Shown here piece by piece: positions 24,622-33,100 of a DNA stretch of 53,709 bases. A program made the translations under genes and the position numbers. The DNA is from Deltaproteobacteria bacterium. Lineage in GTDB: Bacteria > Desulfobacterota > Desulfobulbia > Desulfobulbales > SURF-16. The stretch's first letter is position 1. Every line of letters starts with the position of its first letter. Where the stretch lies: the NCBI GenBank assembly GCA_016219175.1, contig JACRCD010000009.1, positions 1 through 53,709 on the forward strand, read 5' to 3'. The notes under the pieces were generated by a model, which did no database searches, had not been told where the DNA came from, and saw only the letters and a list, made by a program, of their open reading frames with translations.

Positions 24622-25808
24622 TGTGGATCCGCTCCTTCAAGAAAACCCTGCTCCCAGAGGTAGCCCATTTGGTCCCCTTCAGCCATGTAGGTGGCAAGTT
24701 GTTCATCGTCTTTTGCACGCCGGATCTGGGTGTAGCCGTCCTTTTTTACCAGCCAGAGAACTTCGTCGAGCCTCGCCGCGTTCAGAAAATCCGGGGAATG
24801 GGTGGAAACAAAAACCTGTCCGCCACGGTTGGCATAGGCGCGGAACTCTTCGGCCAGCTCCCACAGGAGCTTCGGATAAAGTTGGTTTTCCGGCTCCTCA
24901 ACGCACAACAGCGGATGGGGTTTTGGGTCGTAAAGGAGCGTGAGGTAGGCGAGCATCTTGATGGTGCCGTCCGAGACATAGCGGGCAAGAAAGGGGTCTT
25001 CGAATGCACCGTCCTGAAATTTCAAAAGAACACGCCCTTCCTCGGTAGTCTTGGATTCGACATGGGATATTCCGGGGACGCGCATCTTTAAAAGCGAAAT
25101 GATCTTATCAAAAGTCTCTTTTTTATTGTTGTAGAGATATTCAATCACCAAAGAGAGGTTTTCCCCCTCGCGGGACAGATGCTCCGCGTATCCGGCTTCC
25201 TGTTCCGGACGGGCCTTGCTGATATGGAAATCCGAGACATGCCAGTTTTCAATGAGATTGCCGAGCGCCATCACGGCCGGGAAACGTTCAAACTGAGCCA
25301 GCCCCTTGATGGCCAGGATATCCGGCGATTTCAGCGGTTGCTCCTCACGATGCAAATCCTTAACATCCGTCACCGAATCAAGCTCGTTGGTGACGGCGGT
25401 CCCTTTTCCCTTGGAAAAATCAAGAAAATGCCATGGCTGGCCGCTGCTGCCCCGCCGGTATTTGAGAACTTCCCGTTCGACAAGAGCCTTGCCCTGCTTT
25501 TCGTTGATCTGCAGAAAATAGGTGATTAACGGACTGTCTTTTCCGGCACGGAATTTCAATTCTATTTCAATTGGGCCTTGCGAATTTCGGCTGCGCACCT
25601 CCTTAAAGCCGCGGCTTCCTCCCAATCTGGCCAGTGCTGCATTGACATTGCTGGTCATGGCATCGCGCAGAAATCCGAAGACTTGAAAGATCGTGGATTT
25701 TCCCGTGCCGTTTGCGCCCACAAAGACACAGAAATTAGGTAATTCAGACAGTTCCGCGTCCTGAAAGGATTTGAAATTCTTCAAGCGAATTGATTCAATT
25801 TTCATCAT
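24618..25808 (-). CDS. AAA family (RecF/OLD-like) ATPase
   Basis: 396 residues. N-terminal MKIESIRLKNFKSFQDAEL, Walker A GANGTGKST (32-40), Walker B-type LLCVEEPENQLYP with conserved Glu, and H-loop VSTHSPDFLNA. This is an AAA_21/AAA_15 ATPase of the SMC/RecF superfamily without a long coiled coil. Together with the DUF4276 gene it forms a two-gene unit of the type found in defence islands. Both genes look intact. ATG 25808 or the in-frame ATG 3 bp later could start it (ATGATGAAAATT). Confidence 0.82.
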   Translation of the reverse strand: MMKIESIRLKNFKSFQDAELSELPNFCVFVGANGTGKSTIFQVFGFLRDAMTSNVNAALARLGGSRGFKEVRSRNSQGPIEIELKFRAGKDSPLITYFLQINEKQGKALVEREVLKYRRGSSGQPWHFLDFSKGKGTAVTNELDSVTDVKDLHREEQPLKSPDILAIKGLAQFERFPAVMALGNLIENWHVSDFHISKARPEQEAGYAEHLSREGENLSLVIEYLYNNKKETFDKIISLLKMRVPGISHVESKTTEEGRVLLKFQDGAFEDPFLARYVSDGTIKMLAYLTLLYDPKPHPLLCVEEPENQLYPKLLWELAEEFRAYANRGGQVFVSTHSPDFLNAARLDEVLWLVKKDGYTQIRRAKDDEQLATYMAEGDQMGYLWEQGFLEGADPQ

Positions 25809-25816
25809 GCACCTCG

Positions 25817-25957
25817 TTATTCCATATCCAGTAATTTAAAAAGCGAAAGCTGCCGCTGCGTATTCGGGCGATCCTTCCGGGTCCGCCAACGCTCGACCAG
25901 TTTGAGTCGCTGTCTGATGGAGTGGCCTGTGTCAGAGTGAGATGTCGGTTTGATGCC
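25817..25957 (-). pseudogene. Orphan 46-codon frame without start codon, upstream of ATPase
   Basis: The minus frame from 25957 to TAA at 25817 has coding-like basic sequence (RQRLKLVERWRTRKDRPN, LSLFKLLDME) and ends 8 bp before the ATPase ATG, but has no ATG/GTG/TTG and begins right after a TAG. It looks like the 3' end of a lost gene that once preceded the ATPase. The family is not recognised. Confidence 0.3.
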
Positions 25958-26159
25958 CTACATGTTTCAGGAACGCCAAGCCGTTTATTTCTCATAGGAA
26001 AAGCTGAGGTAACTGTCAAGCTGTTTGTGCGGAGTTAGTCGAATTAAAGAGGGTGAGGCGTATATTTTCCCATTTTCTTTAGTCGCGGGTAGGCGTATAA
26101 AGTTTACGGTGAATCAATTCGTTTTAGAGTAGATACTGTTAGGAGAAAAAGCCATCCTG

Positions 26160-26387
26160 GTGCTGAGATGCGCGGCCTGCAAAGCCAAACTCTGGCGCTA
26201 TGACAAGATCGGACCGGGTGAGGTGCTGCGTTGCCACAAGGAGCGCATTACCAAGATGTACGGCTCAAAGAGTGACGGCCACAAGATCCAGTGTCTGTGC
26301 GGCAAGGATGTGGGAATCGACAAAGGCGCCTATTACAAGATGATTGCCAAGGCTTTTACCTATTCAGGCACGAAAAAAACGGGATGA
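26160..26387 (+). CDS. Small zinc-ribbon-like protein
   Basis: 75 residues from a GTG start with TTAGGAG upstream. Two cysteine pairs (CAAC near the N-terminus and CLCG at about 46-49), plus Cys24 and His25, suggest a zinc ribbon. Strongly basic (KAKLWRYDK, MIAKAFTYSGTKKTG). No family recognised. It stands alone between two minus-strand genes and is followed directly by a small terminator-like hairpin, which supports its being a real gene. Confidence 0.55.
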   Translation: MLRCAACKAKLWRYDKIGPGEVLRCHKERITKMYGSKSDGHKIQCLCGKDVGIDKGAYYKMIAKAFTYSGTKKTG

Positions 26388-26389
26388 TC

Positions 26390-26408
26390 CCGCAAATCAT
26401 GCGGTTTT
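26390..26408 (+). terminator. Weak terminator-like hairpin after the zinc-ribbon gene
   Basis: CCGCA-aatca-TGCGG stem followed by TTTT, starting 3 bp after the stop codon. The stem is only 5 bp, so strength is doubtful. Confidence 0.35.
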
Positions 26409-26451
26409 CCACACCGGTGGTTGGCCAGCTTTTGCAGCCCAGCCGGGGCAA

Positions 26452-27642
26452 TTATTCTTCCTTGATGGCCAGCAGCGGCTCCATGCGGGCCAAACGCAAG
26501 ACCGGGGCCAGCGCCCCGATCAGGCAGACCGTTATGCCTGATAACATGGCAACCCCACTGAGCAGAATATTTGCAGGTGTCAGAACGGAATGGGCCCCCA
26601 GCCGGGTCAGCAGGTTGAAATCGTCGGCCAGGTAGATGATCAGGCCATGACCAAGTCCGATGCCGAGCAGCCCCCCGGCGAGACTGATGATGAACGCTTC
26701 CCCCAGAAACATCTGTACGATATGGTGGCGGCGGGCGCCAAGGGCGCGCAGAATGCCCACTTCGCGCTGCCGTTCGTTGGTCATGGCGGTAAAGGTCGAC
26801 CAGGCCAGCAGGATGGCCAGGATTGAGGAAATGGCTATGGTGATGGAAAAGATTTTTAAGATGTCCTGCAGGGTATCGCGGACATCGGCGCCGATGGAGC
26901 CCCTGGTCATGATGCCGATTCTGGGATTGATCTTGCGGATCTTGGCCACCACCTGGTCCACATCAGCCCCTTCTTTCACTTTCAGGAAAATGATGGAAAT
27001 ATTGCCGGGCGCATACTCTCCCATGGCTTCCTTGGAGATTTTGTTGAGGTCGTCAATCCTCATGAAAATGCCGCGGTCAAGTCCTGTGCCTGTTTCTTCC
27101 AGATGACCGACAATCTTCACGCCCGAGCCGAAGAGTTTCGCCGTGGAAATCAACCCCAGATAGTCATAGACGTAACTGCCGATAAATACCTCCCCCTCGT
27201 TGAGTTGCTTAGCGCCCTTGAGCCACGGGGTAACGACGAAGTCCGTGTCGGGGTTGAAGGCGATAACCTGTCCTTCATCAATGCTGCAGCATCCTGAACT
27301 CAAGGTGTGCAGGTAAATCTGGTAGGTGCCCGCGGCTATCTCGGGCAGATCCATCACACTGTCAAACACCAGGTCGTCCATGTAAAAGGTTTTGATCACT
27401 GATTCCAGGATGAATTCATCAGCCATGGTTTTTGCCTCGGACGGCACAATGACGATATCGGCGCCGAGACGCCGGGTGGCGGCGTCGATGTCTTCCCGCA
27501 CGGCCTTGGTGAACAGCAGGGCAAAAGAGAGCAGGGCCACGAGCAGGGAGACAGCCAGGGCCAGAATCAGATTGCGGAAGATCTTCCTGGCCACGTTTTT
27601 CCAGGCAATTGCGGCAATGGCCACTGATCGGTAAATCGGCAT
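26452..27642 (-). CDS. FtsX/MacB-like ABC transporter permease
   Basis: 396 residues. One N-terminal transmembrane helix (LILALAVSLLVALLSFALLF), a large periplasmic MacB_PCD domain (about 45-240; DIVIVPSEAKTMADE, with GCCSIDEGQ), then three helices of the FtsX domain with the cytoplasmic motif ERQREVGILRALGARRHHIVQMFLG between them. Such permeases do mechanotransmission or lipoprotein/small-molecule export rather than channel transport. The ATPase partner is probably the plus-strand gene at 29850, across the divergent regulatory region. A family B repeat separates it from the upstream propeller gene. Confidence 0.85.
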   Translation of the reverse strand: MPIYRSVAIAAIAWKNVARKIFRNLILALAVSLLVALLSFALLFTKAVREDIDAATRRLGADIVIVPSEAKTMADEFILESVIKTFYMDDLVFDSVMDLPEIAAGTYQIYLHTLSSGCCSIDEGQVIAFNPDTDFVVTPWLKGAKQLNEGEVFIGSYVYDYLGLISTAKLFGSGVKIVGHLEETGTGLDRGIFMRIDDLNKISKEAMGEYAPGNISIIFLKVKEGADVDQVVAKIRKINPRIGIMTRGSIGADVRDTLQDILKIFSITIAISSILAILLAWSTFTAMTNERQREVGILRALGARRHHIVQMFLGEAFIISLAGGLLGIGLGHGLIIYLADDFNLLTRLGAHSVLTPANILLSGVAMLSGITVCLIGALAPVLRLARMEPLLAIKEE

Positions 27643-27743
27643 GGTGAGGTTCCGTGAGGGCAGCAGGATAGGGGGCTGAGAATTTTATCGGCAGCGGTTC
27701 TCTATCTTTTGTGGATTTTCAAGACGTAAAAAAACTTTAATAC

Positions 27744-27876
27744 GAGGCTCGTGCAAAATGAACATGTGTGTCATTCCGAACGCAGTGAGGAATCTTTAAT
27801 TGCCATGGTTTTATTAGATTTCTCCCTTCGGTCGAAATGACAGGAGGCACTCTTTTGCTTATTTTGCAAGAGCCTC
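27744..27876. repeat. Family B MITE-like element, copy 2
   Basis: 133 bp, bounded by GAGGCTCGTGCAAAAT / ATTTTGCAAGAGCCTC and flanked by the direct repeat ATAC on both sides (27740-27743 and 27877-27880), a likely 4-bp target-site duplication. It occupies most of the 314-bp gap between the permease and propeller genes; nothing else was seen in that gap. Confidence 0.85.
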
Positions 27877-27956
27877 ATACTTTAGAAATAAACAGCTCAG
27901 CCGGCAACAGTTATGCGCAGTTGCCGGCTGACGCTATTATTAGGAGATAAAGCAAA

Positions 27957-29111
27957 TTATTTCCAGTTAACATCCAGGCCGCACAGCACGGCATGGGGCG
28001 CATCCGTTCCGGTGCCGAGCTGGTCGTCATGGCATTTCAGGCAGGCTGAGGTGGGCTTGCCGATGAACTTCTGGGCCGCGACGTCGTAAAGCTTGAGCTG
28101 GCCGTCCATGCGCCATTCTCCGTCAGCCGGCTGGTCCGGGGTCTTGCAATCGGGGAAAACGGACTTGGTCCGGGAGGTGGCGATGATATACTTGCTGTCC
28201 GGGGTAAAGATGGCGTCATGGGTTTCTTCCAGTTTCGGCATGGTTTCCACATCCAGGACCTTGAGGGTCTTGGCGTCAATCAGAAAGAGAATGTCGCCGG
28301 TGGCGTTGGCGATATATTTACCGTCAGGCGAGTAATATTGGCGGAAGCTGATGGTCGTCTTCTTGTTTCCGTCCGCCACGCCCTTGCGCAGCACCTTTAC
28401 CTTGCCCTGTTCAAGGGCCGCGGCATCCAGCGCCACCATGTGCATCTTGCCCACGGTATCGCCAAGCTCCTTGTTGTCCTGGGCGACGTTGGCCTCGTTC
28501 ATGGTGACGAGGATTTCCTTCATATCCGGCGAGTTGATGCCGTGCATATATTTGTAGCCAGTTTTGATGTCGGCCTCGGTGCCTTCCAGGAAGATGTTAT
28601 GTTTCATCTCCATGTCCTTTTTGCTGACCACGCTGATGTAACCGGGCTTGTTCATGGAGATGGGCATGAAATAATCCTGGGTCTGGGCAGAGGCGCAGTA
28701 GCCTGCCTTGGTATTGATGACCTGTTCGGGAATCTTCACGCTGACATCCTTGGCGACCTGGCCGGTTTTGAGATCGGTCTTGCCGTAATGGTAAACGTTA
28801 TTGGCGCTGGCATCCGGTTTATAGGTCGACCAGTACATGGTATCCCGGTCCTTGCTGTCAATACGGGCATCGTGCACGGGGTGGGTGGCTCCGGTGCCGA
28901 TGTCAATTTTATCCAGTGATTCCAACGTGATCGGCGTTTCCGCTTTGGGGTCTATTTTAAACACCGCCTTGGCGAAATGGCCGCCCATGCCGGCGACATA
29001 GGCTGTTCCTCCATACCCGCCTTCCGCCAAGGCATTGCCGATGCCGGCAGCTCCGATAAATAGGGCGCTAAGCGTGATGGTACTGAGAATTTTCCTTCTT
29101 GCTGATTTCAT
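27957..29111 (-). CDS. Secreted beta-propeller protein with one c-type heme motif
   Basis: 384 residues. A clear Sec signal peptide (KILSTITLSALFIGAAGIGNALA) leads into YncE/cytochrome-d1-like propeller repeats (YYSPDGKYIANATGDILFLIDAKTLKVLDVE; AIFTPDSKYIIATSRT). A single heme-binding CLKCH (357-361) lies near the C-terminus. It should be periplasmic and carry covalently attached heme c. The neighbouring NosL, TlpA-like thioredoxin and ABC genes look like its assembly or export set, but the redox partner or substrate is unknown. Confidence 0.75.
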   Translation of the reverse strand: MKSARRKILSTITLSALFIGAAGIGNALAEGGYGGTAYVAGMGGHFAKAVFKIDPKAETPITLESLDKIDIGTGATHPVHDARIDSKDRDTMYWSTYKPDASANNVYHYGKTDLKTGQVAKDVSVKIPEQVINTKAGYCASAQTQDYFMPISMNKPGYISVVSKKDMEMKHNIFLEGTEADIKTGYKYMHGINSPDMKEILVTMNEANVAQDNKELGDTVGKMHMVALDAAALEQGKVKVLRKGVADGNKKTTISFRQYYSPDGKYIANATGDILFLIDAKTLKVLDVETMPKLEETHDAIFTPDSKYIIATSRTKSVFPDCKTPDQPADGEWRMDGQLKLYDVAAQKFIGKPTSACLKCHDDQLGTGTDAPHAVLCGLDVNWK

Positions 29112-29168
29112 GATTTCCCTCCTGATTTATTTGTGGTACGGTTTTGCAAAAGTCTGCTCGCCGCCTGG

Positions 29169-29576
29169 TTAAGCATCTTCATCATTTATCAATATGGAAT
29201 CGTCCAAGATGGACTGTAATACCTCGCATTTACGGCAGACAGACATTTTGTCCTGCCAGTTTTCCTTGTGAGCGCATTCACAGATGGTGCCATTAATAAA
29301 CCAGCAGAGGGTGCCGCAGCGGAATTCCCAGGCAGGGCATGATTTTCTCTGTTCATCAAGGCATTTCTTGATGTCCCAGCACATCTTTGCTGAGGAATGC
29401 CTGATGCTGAGTTTGCTTAAAATGAAAAACAGCTGGCGCTCGACATGGGCGGGCACCGGCCTGTTCCCCTGCTCATAGCTGCGGATGGTTCTCAGGGAAA
29501 TGCCTAGAATCGCAGCAAGTTCCTTTTGGGTTTTTTTTAATTTCTTGCGAATCTGGATCAGCTCATTTTTTTCCAT
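29169..29576 (-). CDS. XRE-type regulator with Cys-rich C-terminal domain
   Basis: 135 residues from ATG 29576 (MEKNELIQIRKKL); the longer frame to 29693 runs into the inverted-repeat operator. Residues 1-55 form a helix-turn-helix (KTQKELAAILGISLRTIRSYEQGNRPVPA). The C-terminal half has ten or so cysteines (CWDIKKC, CPAWEFRCGTLCWF, CECA, CRKCEVL), likely an Fe-S or zinc sensor. It is divergent to the ABC-TlpA-NosL operon and upstream of the propeller gene on its own strand, so a redox- or metal-responsive local regulator is the best inference. Confidence 0.75.
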   Translation of the reverse strand: MEKNELIQIRKKLKKTQKELAAILGISLRTIRSYEQGNRPVPAHVERQLFFILSKLSIRHSSAKMCWDIKKCLDEQRKSCPAWEFRCGTLCWFINGTICECAHKENWQDKMSVCRKCEVLQSILDDSILINDEDA

Positions 29577-29616
29577 GGAGCAGTTCTCGGCAGGTGCAGT
29601 TAATGAATACCGGCAC

Positions 29617-29671
29617 AAATAATTCTTGACAGACGGTGACACACTGTGGCACCATCTGTCAAGAATTATTT
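29617..29671. promoter_or_regulatory. Large inverted repeat in the divergent promoter region
   Basis: Arms 29617-29638 and 29650-29671 (22 bp each) are complementary with a single mismatch: AAATAATTCTTGACAGA.GGTG against CACC.TCTGTCAAGAATTATTT, separated by 11 bp. Each arm holds a TTGACA box facing the centre. It lies 40 bp upstream of the XRE regulator start and before the ABC operon. This is the obvious binding site for the Cys-rich regulator or a divergent promoter pair. Confidence 0.7.
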
Positions 29672-29704
29672 GCGGATAAAATGGAAAGATCACTGTCGAT
29701 TAAT

Positions 29705-29838
29705 GTAACTGCTCAGGTCTGTAAGTGTTTAGTCTGAAGAGTGAATACTCTAGGGCTGCCGGTAGTGACTTATATTATATTTTGTGCCGCATCTCCTTCA
29801 CCCTGCAAGCCTTCAGTCTATCCACCCGGATAGTTCCC
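29705..29838. repeat. Family A MITE-like element, copy 2
   Basis: About 134 bp, diverged ends GTAACTGCTCAGG and CCACCCGGATAGTTCCC, inner motifs TTTAGTCTGAAG and AGCCTTCAGTCTA as in copy 1. It separates the inverted-repeat operator from the ABC ATPase start by only 11 bp, so it has been inserted into the leader of that operon. Confidence 0.65.
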
Positions 29839-29849
29839 GATAATGAATA

Positions 29850-30527
29850 ATGGAGCAACAAGTGCTTATCCAGTGCGAGCATCTGGCCAAGACGTATAAG
29901 GCTGACGAGCAAGTTGTGCGGGCGGTCGATCATGTTGATCTTGATATTGCCCGTGGCGATTTTGTTGTGATCCTGGGCCATTCCGGTTCGGGTAAAACGA
30001 CGCTGCTCAGCCTTATCGGCGGATTGACCAGCCCTGACAGCGGCAGTGTCCGTATTCATGGCAAAGACAATTGGAGCATGGGAGATCAACATCTTTCCCT
30101 GCTGAGAAACAAGACCATCGGCTTTATTTTCCAGTTTGCCAGCCTCATTCCCACCCTGACCGTCCTGGAAAATCTGCTGCTGCCCCTTTATTTCGGAGAG
30201 GCAACGGATAACCGGCGGGAAAAGGGGATGGAACTTCTTGCCCGGGTGGGACTGGCGGATAAGGCGAATGTCTACCCCTCCCAGCTTTCCGGGGGGCAGC
30301 AGAGACGTATTGCCATTGCCCGGGCCTTTATCAACGACCCGGAAATAATTCTGGCTGACGAGCCGACCGGTGATCTTGATGAGGAAACGGAAGGTGATAT
30401 TCTCAAAATGTTCAGGCAGTTTAATGAACAGGGCATGACCTTTCTGGTGGTCACCCATAACGCAAATCTTGCCGCCAGCCAGAATGGTTGCCGTACCCTG
30501 CACATGAAAAACGGGCAATTCGTTTAG
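29850..30527 (+). CDS. ABC transporter ATP-binding protein (MacB/LolD type)
   Basis: 225 residues. Walker A GHSGSGKTT, signature LSGGQQRRIAIARAF, Walker B ILADEPTGDLDEE, H-loop VVTHN. The MacB/LolD-like subfamily pairs with FtsX-type permeases, so the partner is probably the permease at 26452-27642 (or the one at 31922). First gene of the plus-strand operon, 7 bp before the thioredoxin gene. Confidence 0.88.
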   Translation: MEQQVLIQCEHLAKTYKADEQVVRAVDHVDLDIARGDFVVILGHSGSGKTTLLSLIGGLTSPDSGSVRIHGKDNWSMGDQHLSLLRNKTIGFIFQFASLIPTLTVLENLLLPLYFGEATDNRREKGMELLARVGLADKANVYPSQLSGGQQRRIAIARAFINDPEIILADEPTGDLDEETEGDILKMFRQFNEQGMTFLVVTHNANLAASQNGCRTLHMKNGQFV

Positions 30528-30534
30528 GATCGCC

Positions 30535-31089
30535 ATGATTGCCGGTCCGGTGCATACGGGGCTCCTGCCGCGGGGGAGAATGGTTTTTTTGTCGGCTGCA
30601 TTCTTTGCGCTGCTTGCTGTTTGGGCCTGCGGTCAGGATGACCGGCCGGGCGCCTTGCATGTTGGCGACCAGGCGCCTGATTTCAGCGTCACCGATATGA
30701 AAGGCGGGCAGGTCACTCTGCGCCAATGGGCGGGTTTCCCTGTCATCTTGAGATTCTGGAGCACGGATTGCCAATACTGCCGGGCCGACACCCCGGTTTT
30801 CAACAGATATTTCAATGATTACCGGGAAAAAGGGCTCAAGGTGGTTTATCTGAATAACGGCGCCTCCTCGGCGGAGGTGGAAAGTTTTGTTCAGGAGCTT
30901 GACATCCCGTTTCCCGTGGTCCTGGATGATGGCGGCAAGGTTGCGGCGCTTTACCGGGTAAAGGCGGTGCCGCAGACCATCGTCATCGATCCGCGCCAGA
31001 GGATTATTGCCGCCATCCTTGGCGGGGTCGGTCAGGCCGAGCTTGAAGAGCTCATCGGTACATATCTTGATAAGGGAGGACGTCAATGA
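30535..31089 (+). CDS. TlpA/ResA-like exported thioredoxin
   Basis: 184 residues. An N-terminal hydrophobic segment ends VWACGQ (Cys32), possibly a lipobox or simple anchor. The periplasmic domain has DFSVTDMKGGQVTLRQW, active site CQYC (79/82) in FWSTDCQYCRADTP, and cis-Pro in KAVPQTIVID. Such proteins reduce apocytochrome or metal-site thiols. Overlaps nosL by 4 bp (ATGA), so the product probably works together with NosL and the c-heme propeller protein. Confidence 0.85.
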   Translation: MIAGPVHTGLLPRGRMVFLSAAFFALLAVWACGQDDRPGALHVGDQAPDFSVTDMKGGQVTLRQWAGFPVILRFWSTDCQYCRADTPVFNRYFNDYREKGLKVVYLNNGASSAEVESFVQELDIPFPVVLDDGGKVAALYRVKAVPQTIVIDPRQRIIAAILGGVGQAELEELIGTYLDKGGRQ

Positions 31090-31604
31090 AAGGTGTTCGT
31101 TTGCTGCATTACTATGGCATGCTGTTGTTTTTTGCTGTTGTTTTTTCGGGACCTCCGGTCAGCGCCGAGCCGCTGTCAAAAATTGACAGCGGTGAACGCT
31201 GCCCGGTTTGCGGCATGTTCGTGGCGAAATATCCCAACTGGGTTACCCAGATTCGTGATCAGAGCGGTAAGATGAGGCTTTTTGACGGGGTCAAGGATAT
31301 GATGGCCTTTTATTTTGCCCCGGCCTCCTTCGGGGCTGACGCTAAAACGAACATGGGGGAGATCTGGGTCAAGGAGTATTATGGCCTGGAATGGCTTGAC
31401 GGCCGCAAGGCTTTCTATGTGGTCGGCAGCGATGTCTACGGACCCATGGGAGAAGAATTCATTCCTTTTCTTGACCGGGCCGCGGCTGAGAGCTTTCTGA
31501 AGGATCATCACGGCTCGCAGGTGGTGGCCTTTACCGAGATTACGGCCGAAATGGTTGAGTCCATGCGTTCCCAGCATAAGATGAAAGGACAGATGATGAA
31601 ATAG
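31086..31604 (+). CDS. nosL: NosL-family metal chaperone
   Basis: 172 residues. Signal peptide (LLFFAVVFSGPPVSA), then the NosL metal site ERCPVCGMFVAKYPNW (C39, C42, M44) and KDMMAFYF, VVGSDVYGPMG. In denitrifiers NosL delivers Cu(I) to nitrous oxide reductase. No nosZ, nosD, nosF or nosY is in this window, so the client here is different, perhaps the heme propeller protein. The cysteine next to the site is not an obvious lipobox. Confidence 0.85.
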   Translation: MKGVRLLHYYGMLLFFAVVFSGPPVSAEPLSKIDSGERCPVCGMFVAKYPNWVTQIRDQSGKMRLFDGVKDMMAFYFAPASFGADAKTNMGEIWVKEYYGLEWLDGRKAFYVVGSDVYGPMGEEFIPFLDRAAAESFLKDHHGSQVVAFTEITAEMVESMRSQHKMKGQMMK

Positions 31605-31616
31605 CAGGTTGAGGGG

Positions 31617-31910
31617 ATGCGGCCATCATTTTATCTTTTCATGCTTCTGCTGCTCATCGCGGCCATTGACGGCTCCCTGCTGGGGGCATGGCGTATGGGG
31701 CAAGAGGCCAGGGCTCAGGCTGTTGCCGGCCGGCAGGCCGCTGTTTTCGCCATGGGGCTCACCGATCTCTGCGTGGCGACCGAGGCCCGCTACACCAGGC
31801 ACCCCGCGGTGAGCGATCCGGTGGCCCCTTTTATGGATCACCCCGGGGCCATTGAACATTTCCCAACCGGGTCCTTGTGGCGGCCGGTGGGGCTTCTTGC
31901 CGGCTCCTGA
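31617..31910 (+). CDS. Small membrane-anchored hypothetical protein
   Basis: 97 residues: an N-terminal transmembrane anchor (FYLFMLLLLIAAIDGSLLGA) and a short, probably periplasmic domain with one Cys (LTDLCVATEARYTRHPAVSD), two nearby His and a DHPGAIEHFPTGS tail. Start ATG 31617 after GAGGGG, 12 bp beyond nosL. Not recognised, but conserved position between nosL and the permease suggests an accessory role. Confidence 0.55.
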   Translation: MRPSFYLFMLLLLIAAIDGSLLGAWRMGQEARAQAVAGRQAAVFAMGLTDLCVATEARYTRHPAVSDPVAPFMDHPGAIEHFPTGSLWRPVGLLAGS

Positions 31911-31921
31911 TTAAAAAATAC

Positions 31922-33100
31922 ATGAAGATCAATCCGCTGCAACGTCAGCTCAATCTCCTTGACTATGCCCTCTCTTCCCTGTGGCGGCGCAGGATGAAAA
32001 ATGGCGCGATTCTCGCCATCTTCGCCTTCGTCATCTTTCTGCTGGGTTCCTTTCAGCTGCTGAGCCAGACCTTGCAGTCATCCGCCGAGGAGCTCCTGGC
32101 CTTTGCCCCGGATATCACCATTCAGTCCCTGGTGGCGGGACGCCAGACGCCGATAGCGGCAAACAAAATCAGGGAACTTGCCGATATGTACGGCATCACC
32201 GCCAGTTCGCCGCGCATCTGGGGCTACTATTTTGACCACGACAACGGCGCCAATTATACGGTGCTGGGGCTGACCGAAGAAGAGATCGGCGCCATGACCG
32301 GGGTTATTCTCGAATCCGGACGGCTGCCCGGCGCCCCCGGTGAGGTTGCCGTCAGTCCGGCTGTCCGGCAAAGTCTGGATCTGGCCGGGCGCAGCGCCTT
32401 CAGCCTGTTCCGGCCGGATCTGTCCCAGGCCTCGTTTAAGGTCTCCGGCCTGTTCAGCAGGGAGACGGACATTGTGACCGGCGATATCATCCTCATGAGT
32501 CTGGCCGATGCGCGGCATCTTTTTGCCATGCCTGAAGACATGGTGACCGACATCGGCGTCAAAGTGGCAAATCCTGTTGAAATCGATAACGTGGCCCGGA
32601 AAATTGCCGGCAGATTCCCGGAAACCAGGGTCCTGACCCGGGCGCAGATCCGTAAGACCTATCAGGTCGTGTTCGGCTGGCGCAGCGGCTTTGGTTCGGT
32701 CTGTCTGCTTGCCGCCCTGGCCTCCTTTGTCATTCTGGCCTCTGACAAGGCTTCAGGCCTCTCCCGGGAAGAGAAACGCGAGATCGGCATCCTGAAATTC
32801 CTGGGTTTTCAAACAACCGACATTCTGGCCCTGCGCTTCTGGGAAAGCGTGGTTGTGGCGGGGCTGGCCTTCCTCATCGGCCTTAGCCTGGCCTATGTCC
32901 ATGTCGCCTTTTTTGACGGCGGCCTCTTTAAGCCGGTGCTGGTGGGCTGGTCGGTATTGCGGCCTGATCTCTCCCTTGCCCCCTCGCTTAATGGCGCCGA
33001 TCTTCTCCTCATCTTCTCCTGGTCGGTTCTGCCGTATCTGGCCGCCACCATCATTCCCGCCTGGCGCAGCGCCGTCATCCGGGCGGATACGGTCGTCTGA
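31922..33100 (+). CDS. FtsX/MacB-like ABC transporter permease (second)
   Basis: 392 residues from ATG 31922 (MKINPLQRQLNLLDYAL). N-terminal helix (GAILAIFAFVIFLLGSFQLL), periplasmic domain (about 65-245), then three helices with the FtsX loop EEKREIGILKFLGFQTTDILAL. Stop TGA overlaps the ATG of the following ATPase (ATGA), giving a coupled permease-ATPase pair distinct from the 26452/29850 pair. Confidence 0.85.
   Translation: MKINPLQRQLNLLDYALSSLWRRRMKNGAILAIFAFVIFLLGSFQLLSQTLQSSAEELLAFAPDITIQSLVAGRQTPIAANKIRELADMYGITASSPRIWGYYFDHDNGANYTVLGLTEEEIGAMTGVILESGRLPGAPGEVAVSPAVRQSLDLAGRSAFSLFRPDLSQASFKVSGLFSRETDIVTGDIILMSLADARHLFAMPEDMVTDIGVKVANPVEIDNVARKIAGRFPETRVLTRAQIRKTYQVVFGWRSGFGSVCLLAALASFVILASDKASGLSREEKREIGILKFLGFQTTDILALRFWESVVVAGLAFLIGLSLAYVHVAFFDGGLFKPVLVGWSVLRPDLSLAPSLNGADLLLIFSWSVLPYLAATIIPAWRSAVIRADTVV

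Noticed and set aside
29639-29671. Sigma-54 promoter (TGGCAC-N5-TTGC) in the divergent region
   Set aside because: TGGCAC is present but the -12 element reads TGTCA at the wrong spacing.
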